Positions 42,198 to 45,572 of a stretch of 45,572 bases of DNA are shown here, piece by piece (the stretch's first letter is position 1; each line of letters opens with the position of its first letter). Source of the stretch: an uncultured Mailhella sp. (lineage in GTDB: Bacteria > Desulfobacterota > Desulfovibrionia > Desulfovibrionales > Desulfovibrionaceae); contig CALUUX010000027.1 of assembly GCA_944324085.1 (NCBI GenBank), positions 1-45,572 of the forward strand. Direction: 5' to 3'. The notes beneath the pieces are model-generated. The model was not told the origin of the DNA and did no database searches. It saw only the letters and a program-made list of their open reading frames with translations. Made by a program: the position numbers and the translations under genes.

Positions 42198-43244
42198 ATG
42201 AAAAAAGTAAGAGTCGCTATCAACGGCTTCGGCCGCATCGGCCGTCAGGTCTTCCGCGCCATGTACGGCAAGTACGCCGACAGCGCCGAAATCGTCGCCA
42301 TCAACGATTTGATGGACGCCAATACCAATTTCCATCTGCTGCAGCACGACACCTCCTACGGCCCCGCCGCCTTCACCTGCGACGTGGCTCCCGAAAAGAC
42401 CTCCGTGGGCGGCGTGGACTGCACCATGGTCAAGGTTGGCGACTGGAACGTGGCCTGCCTTGCCGAACGCGATCCCAACAATCTGCCCTGGAAGGCTCTT
42501 GATGTGGACGTGGTGGTGGAATCCACCGGCATTTTCCGCACCGCTCCCCAGGCCGGCGTGCATCTGGAACGCGGCGCCAAGAAGGTCATCATTTCCGCTC
42601 CCGCCAAGCAGCCCGATCTCACCGTGGTCATGGGCGTGAACCAGGACATGTATGATCCCGCCAAGCACAACATTCTGTCCAACGCCTCCTGCACCACCAA
42701 CTGCCTCGCCCCCGTGGCCAAGGTCATGCATCAGGAATTCGGCCTCAAGCTCGGCAGCATGGTCACCGTGCATTCCTACACCAACGACCAGCGCATTCTC
42801 GACCTGCCTCATAAGGATCTGCGCCGCGCCCGCGCCGCCGCGCTGAACATCATCCCCACCAGCACCGGCGCCGCCAAGGCCGTGGCGGAAGTCATTCCCG
42901 CCCTGAAGGGCCGCTTTTCCGGCTACGCCCTGCGCGTGCCCACCCCCACCGTGTCCATCGTGGACTTCACCGCCATTCTGGAAAAGTCCACCGACGCCGA
43001 AACCCTGGTGAACGCTTTCCGCGCCGCTTCCGAAACCTATCTGAAGGGCATCCTCGGCGTGAACGATCTGCCTCTGGTTTCCATGGACTTCAAGGGCGAC
43101 TCCCGTTCCTCCATCGTGGAATCCGAATACTGCACCGTGCAGGACGGCAACCTCGCCAAGGTGGTGAGCTGGTACGATAACGAATGGGCCTACTCCGTCC
43201 GCGTTACCGACCTCATCCACTACATGCAGTCCAAGGGGCTCTAA
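42198..43244 (+). CDS. gap: Glyceraldehyde-3-phosphate dehydrogenase, type I
   Basis: A 348-residue phosphorylating [20 protein letters not shown] is the NAD-binding start, [12 protein letters not shown] holds the catalytic Cys (near 165), and [10 protein letters not shown] and [10 protein letters not shown] are diagnostic. Codon use is strongly biased to C-ending codons, unlike most neighbours, as expected for a highly expressed glycolytic gene. GGAAAGGAAAG precedes the ATG at 42198. It is monocistronic, with a strong terminator. With fba (18900) it gives two glycolytic genes in the window, on different transcripts. Confidence 0.98.
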   Translation: MKKVRVAINGFGRIGRQVFRAMYGKYADSAEIVAINDLMDANTNFHLLQHDTSYGPAAFTCDVAPEKTSVGGVDCTMVKVGDWNVACLAERDPNNLPWKALDVDVVVESTGIFRTAPQAGVHLERGAKKVIISAPAKQPDLTVVMGVNQDMYDPAKHNILSNASCTTNCLAPVAKVMHQEFGLKLGSMVTVHSYTNDQRILDLPHKDLRRARAAALNIIPTSTGAAKAVAEVIPALKGRFSGYALRVPTPTVSIVDFTAILEKSTDAETLVNAFRAASETYLKGILGVNDLPLVSMDFKGDSRSSIVESEYCTVQDGNLAKVVSWYDNEWAYSVRVTDLIHYMQSKGL

Positions 43245-43303
43245 GCCCGGCACCGCAAAAGCGGAACAAGGCGTCTGAAGGGCGCAACCGGCAAACAGAC
43301 AGG

Positions 43304-43335
43304 CCGCCGCTCCGATTCGGGGCGGCGGTTTTTTT
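43304..43335 (+). terminator. Terminator of gap
   Basis: CCGCCGC (43304-43310) and GCGGCGG (43322-43328), with an inner CCGA/TCGG stem, followed by seven T (43329-43335). Confidence 0.93.
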
Positions 43336-43343
43336 ACGGCCTC

Positions 43344-43372
43344 TTGCGTAGAAGAAATCCTCGGGGCATACT
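43344..43372 (+). promoter_or_regulatory. Possible leaderless promoter of the K+ channel gene
   Basis: TTGCGT (43344-43349), a 17-nt spacer, then CATACT (43367-43372). Transcription would start at or next to the ATG at 43379, and no Shine-Dalgarno precedes that ATG. Confidence 0.4.
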
Positions 43373-43378
43373 GCCGCC

Positions 43379-45169
43379 ATGAAATTTTTTCCCAGTCAGT
43401 TTTCTCTGTTGAGCCAGGGGAAGGGGGCGCGAAGGAACTTCGGTTACTTTTTCCGCGTCATCTTCATTCTCGCTGTGTGCGTGGCGGTGTTCAGCGTCAT
43501 GTTCCACTACATCATGGAATATGAAGGTCGAGACTACTCCTGGATAACCGGTCTGTACTGGACGCTGACCGTCATGTCCACGCTGGGTTTCGGCGACATC
43601 ACCTTTCATTCCGATCTGGGAATGGTGTTTTCCATCGTGGTGCTGCTGACGGGCATCGTGGGGCTTCTCATCGTGCTGCCGTCCTCGTTCATTCAGTTCG
43701 TCTACACGCCGTGGCTCGAGGCTCAGAAAAAGAAGGAAGTTCAGCACAGTCTGCCCGCGTCGGTGCGCAACCACATCATTATCGTCGGCGTGAGCCCCGT
43801 GGCGCGAAACCTCGCCCAGGTGCTCGCCAGGTATGGTTTTCACAGCGTGCTTCTGTGCGCCAACACCCAGCAGGCTCTGGATCTCATGGATCTCGGATTG
43901 CACGCCGTGGTGGGCGATTACGACGACGTGGAGGTCTATCGAGGGCTGCACGCCCAGAACGCCAGGCTCGTTGTGGCGCTCGACGCCGACGTGCGCAACA
44001 TCAACGTCGCCTTTACTCTGCGAGAGCTGGATAAGAAGGTTCCCATGGTCTCCCGGGCGGAGAAGGACGAATCCATAGAGATTCTCAAGCTCGCGGGATG
44101 TTCGTCGGTATTTCAGTTCCGCAAGACGCTGGGACGTTCCCTGACGCGAAGGGTCATCACCGACAAGCTCAGCGTCAGTCCTCTGGTGACCTTCGGCCCG
44201 CTGGTCATCGCCGAAGCTCCCGTCAAGCAGACGTCCCTCGGAGGCATGACGCTCAGGGAAAGCGATCTGCGCGGCCGGACGGGCATTAACGTGGTCGGCC
44301 TGTGGAATCACGGCGTGTTTGAACATCCCGGGCCGGACACCGTGTTGGAAGATCACAAAGTGCTGGTCATGGCGGGATCGCGCGAGCAGATGCGGACCTT
44401 CTCCCGCGAACTTGCCCGGGAAAAGCCGGAAGAGCAAAAGCCCGCAGGTCGTTCCGCCGTGCTGGTCATCGGCGGCGGGCGCGTGGGCACGGCCGCCGCC
44501 ATGGCGCTGAAGGAACGCGGGCTGGACGTGGTGGTGGTGGACAGAACGAACATCGCTTCCCGCATACCGGGCATTCGCGTGCAGATCGGCGACGCGTCCG
44601 ATCCGTTCACGCTGGAGCAGGCGGGCATTAAAACGTCGCCCTCCATCCTCATCACCACGCACGACGACGACACCAACATCTACCTTACCATCTACTGCCG
44701 CCGCCTGCGGCCCGACGTGCAGATCATCACCCGCACCAACCTCGACCGCAACGTGCACGTTCTGCACATGGCGGGAGCCGATCTGGTGCTGTCGCTGGCG
44801 TCCATGGTGTCAAGTCAGATCATCAACCTGCTGGAACCGGGCAGGGTGTTCATGCTCAACGAAGGGCTGAATATTTTCCGCGCCGTGGCGGGCGAGGGTC
44901 TGGCCGGAAAAACGCTCGTCAACAGCGGCATCCGCAAGAACCTCCGCTGCAACGTGGTGGCCGTGAAGACGGCCCGCGGAGAAATGCTGGTGAATCCCGA
45001 TCCGTTGCGGGAATTTCAGGCCGCCGACGAGTTGTTTCTCATCGGAGACGCGGCTTCCGAAACGGCCTACTACGAAGCGTACTGGCCCGATCGCGGACAG
45101 CGGAACAGAAATGAGTCGTCGTTTTCCGAAGATCATCGGCATGAACCCGGGCATGGATGGTTCGCCTGA
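43379..45169 (+). CDS. Two-transmembrane K+ channel with tandem RCK (TrkA-N/C) domains
   Basis: A 596-residue channel protein. A cytoplasmic N-terminus precedes two membrane segments around the pore, with selectivity filter TLGFGD (68-73; GFG rather than the commoner GYG). Two RCK units follow: a TrkA-N starting HIIIVGVSPVARN (about 137), then a TrkA-C, and a second TrkA-N starting VLVIGGGRVGTAA (about 360) and a second TrkA-C. It gates K+ flow by nucleotide or ion binding to the RCK ring. The start has no ribosome site and the promoter would give a leaderless message. It ends at a strong terminator. Confidence 0.94.
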   Translation: MKFFPSQFSLLSQGKGARRNFGYFFRVIFILAVCVAVFSVMFHYIMEYEGRDYSWITGLYWTLTVMSTLGFGDITFHSDLGMVFSIVVLLTGIVGLLIVLPSSFIQFVYTPWLEAQKKKEVQHSLPASVRNHIIIVGVSPVARNLAQVLARYGFHSVLLCANTQQALDLMDLGLHAVVGDYDDVEVYRGLHAQNARLVVALDADVRNINVAFTLRELDKKVPMVSRAEKDESIEILKLAGCSSVFQFRKTLGRSLTRRVITDKLSVSPLVTFGPLVIAEAPVKQTSLGGMTLRESDLRGRTGINVVGLWNHGVFEHPGPDTVLEDHKVLVMAGSREQMRTFSRELAREKPEEQKPAGRSAVLVIGGGRVGTAAAMALKERGLDVVVVDRTNIASRIPGIRVQIGDASDPFTLEQAGIKTSPSILITTHDDDTNIYLTIYCRRLRPDVQIITRTNLDRNVHVLHMAGADLVLSLASMVSSQIINLLEPGRVFMLNEGLNIFRAVAGEGLAGKTLVNSGIRKNLRCNVVAVKTARGEMLVNPDPLREFQAADELFLIGDAASETAYYEAYWPDRGQRNRNESSFSEDHRHEPGHGWFA

Positions 45170-45215
45170 GAAAGAATCGCCCGATGGCGCATGCCGTTTT
45201 CGAAAAGGAACGCCG

Positions 45216-45246
45216 AGGCCCGGAAAGCGAACGCTCCGGGCCTTTT
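45216..45246 (+). terminator. Terminator of the K+ channel gene
   Basis: AGGCCCGGA (45216-45224) and TCCGGGCCT (45235-45243) form a perfect 9-bp stem followed by TTTT. Confidence 0.85.
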
Positions 45247-45337
45247 GCTTTGCCGCGACTTGCGGGTTTAACCGCGCATGATCTTTAAGAAAAAAAGAAA
45301 TTTCGCGAGGTTCCGATCTCGGCGAGGAAAAATGAAA

Positions 45338-45382
45338 AATTATCAAAAAAAACTTGACTCCGGGGGGCTGTGAAGCTACAAA
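45338..45382 (+). promoter_or_regulatory. Strong promoter with UP-like element
   Basis: An A-rich stretch (45338-45352) precedes TTGACT (45354-45359); after 17 nt comes TACAAA (45377-45382). The A-tract upstream of a near-consensus -35 is typical of promoters for stable RNAs and highly expressed genes. Confidence 0.6.
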
Positions 45383-45389
45383 TAGACCT

Positions 45390-45572
45390 CGCCCATGTTA
45401 TGGGCGTTTCCCTGGACGGCAGGGAAGGGCAGATGGAATCTGTCCTGCTGTACTCTGAGCATTCGATCAGGGTTTTGACATTTGCAGGCGTCGCACATGC
45501 CTAAGATGTCAGACCATGGCGATCCGAGACTTCGCGGATCGCAAGGGTTTTCCGGTGGATGGGCAATCCATG
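45390..45572 (+). ncRNA. Chain of hairpins, structured RNA or mRNA leader (partial)
   Basis: Starting about where transcription should begin, the sequence forms consecutive stem-loops: 45390-45406 (CGCCCAT/ATGGGCG), 45408-45426 (TTCCCTG/CAGGGAA), 45427-45445 (GGGCAGAT/ATCTGTCC with one G-U, loop GGA), a weak one at 45455-45470, 45476-45511 (TGACAT/ATGTCA), 45519-45542 (GCGATCCG/CGGATCGC) and 45556-45570 (TGGAT/ATCCA). It matches none of tmRNA, RNase P RNA, SRP RNA or 6S RNA. It continues past the window. It may be a free RNA or a leader: a possible 23-codon reading frame (45433-45504) and an open frame from the ATG at 45516 to the edge are both present. Confidence 0.45.
45516..45572 (+). CDS. 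Possible 5' end of a gene running off the window
   Basis: From the ATG at 45516 the frame is open to the edge, with the residues MAIRDFADRKGFPVDGQSM. No Shine-Dalgarno is seen, and it overlaps the last two hairpins, so it may be chance. I do not recognise the protein. Confidence 0.25.
   Translation, partial: MAIRDFADRKGFPVDGQSM

Noticed and set aside
45360..45572. tmRNA, RNase P RNA, SRP RNA or 6S RNA at the right edge
   Set aside because: The conserved start, core or tetraloop motifs of these RNAs are absent; the region is a row of simple hairpins.

Overview
The window is a 45.6 kb piece of a GC-rich bacterial chromosome. Gene content and protein style point to a Desulfovibrionaceae-like anaerobe (Desulfovibrio, Bilophila or Mailhella type). 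The pointers are a TAXI-type TRAP transporter, a MenA-like quinone prenyltransferase, a short ArgA-like acetyltransferase with a C-terminal Cys motif, an RluD-CoaE fusion, and an EndoQ-UvrD fusion. This assignment is inference from sequence; no marker rRNA is present. I see no tRNA, rRNA, insertion sequence, prophage or CRISPR array.

Layout. (1) 99-7377, minus strand: a six-gene transport and catabolic operon (flavoprotein, amidohydrolase, SDR, TAXI binding protein, 4TM/12TM TRAP permease, second amidohydrolase) with a LysR regulator upstream and a clean T-N11-A operator between them. Both amidohydrolases have the metal-binding HxH changed to RxR. (2) 7604-10010: a TetR-flavoprotein pair and menA. 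(3) 10097-15556: a predicted deaminated-DNA repair fusion (EndoQ-like PHP + UvrD helicase), a TrmN6-like methyltransferase and an RsmB/Nop2-type methyltransferase. (4) 15672-22575: a periplasmic FG-GAP protein with a DUF1844 protein, argC, fba, surE, a YhaM-like HD nuclease and tmk. (5) 22729-25515, minus strand: a four-gene operon of an Rrf2 regulator with Fe-S-type cysteines, a DUF4037 nucleotidyltransferase-like protein, a TPR protein and a DUF4125 protein. (6) 25921-31952: GntR regulator, L,D-transpeptidase, purB, FmdB-type zinc ribbon, a 36-residue basic protein gene, a thioesterase and the RluD-CoaE fusion. (7) 32487-37222, plus strand: five translationally coupled genes (ATP-grasp, alpha-E, transglutaminase-like, two M14 AstE/AspA-like proteins, the second lacking catalytic residues). 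(8) 37451-41898, minus strand: tgt, rhomboid protease, rpmB, and an argF/N-acetylglutamate-synthase-like pair. (9) 42198-45572: gap, a K+ channel with RCK domains, then a strong UP-element promoter feeding a chain of hairpins that runs off the window.

The best candidates for an undescribed system are the ATP-grasp/alpha-E/transglutaminase/M14-pair operon (probable peptide or amide-bond metabolite or tagging chemistry), the Rrf2-DUF4037-TPR-DUF4125 operon, and the amidohydrolase-TAXI operon with degenerate metal sites. Smaller items worth attention are the 36-residue basic protein, the structured RNA at the right edge, and the long argF 3' UTR hairpin.
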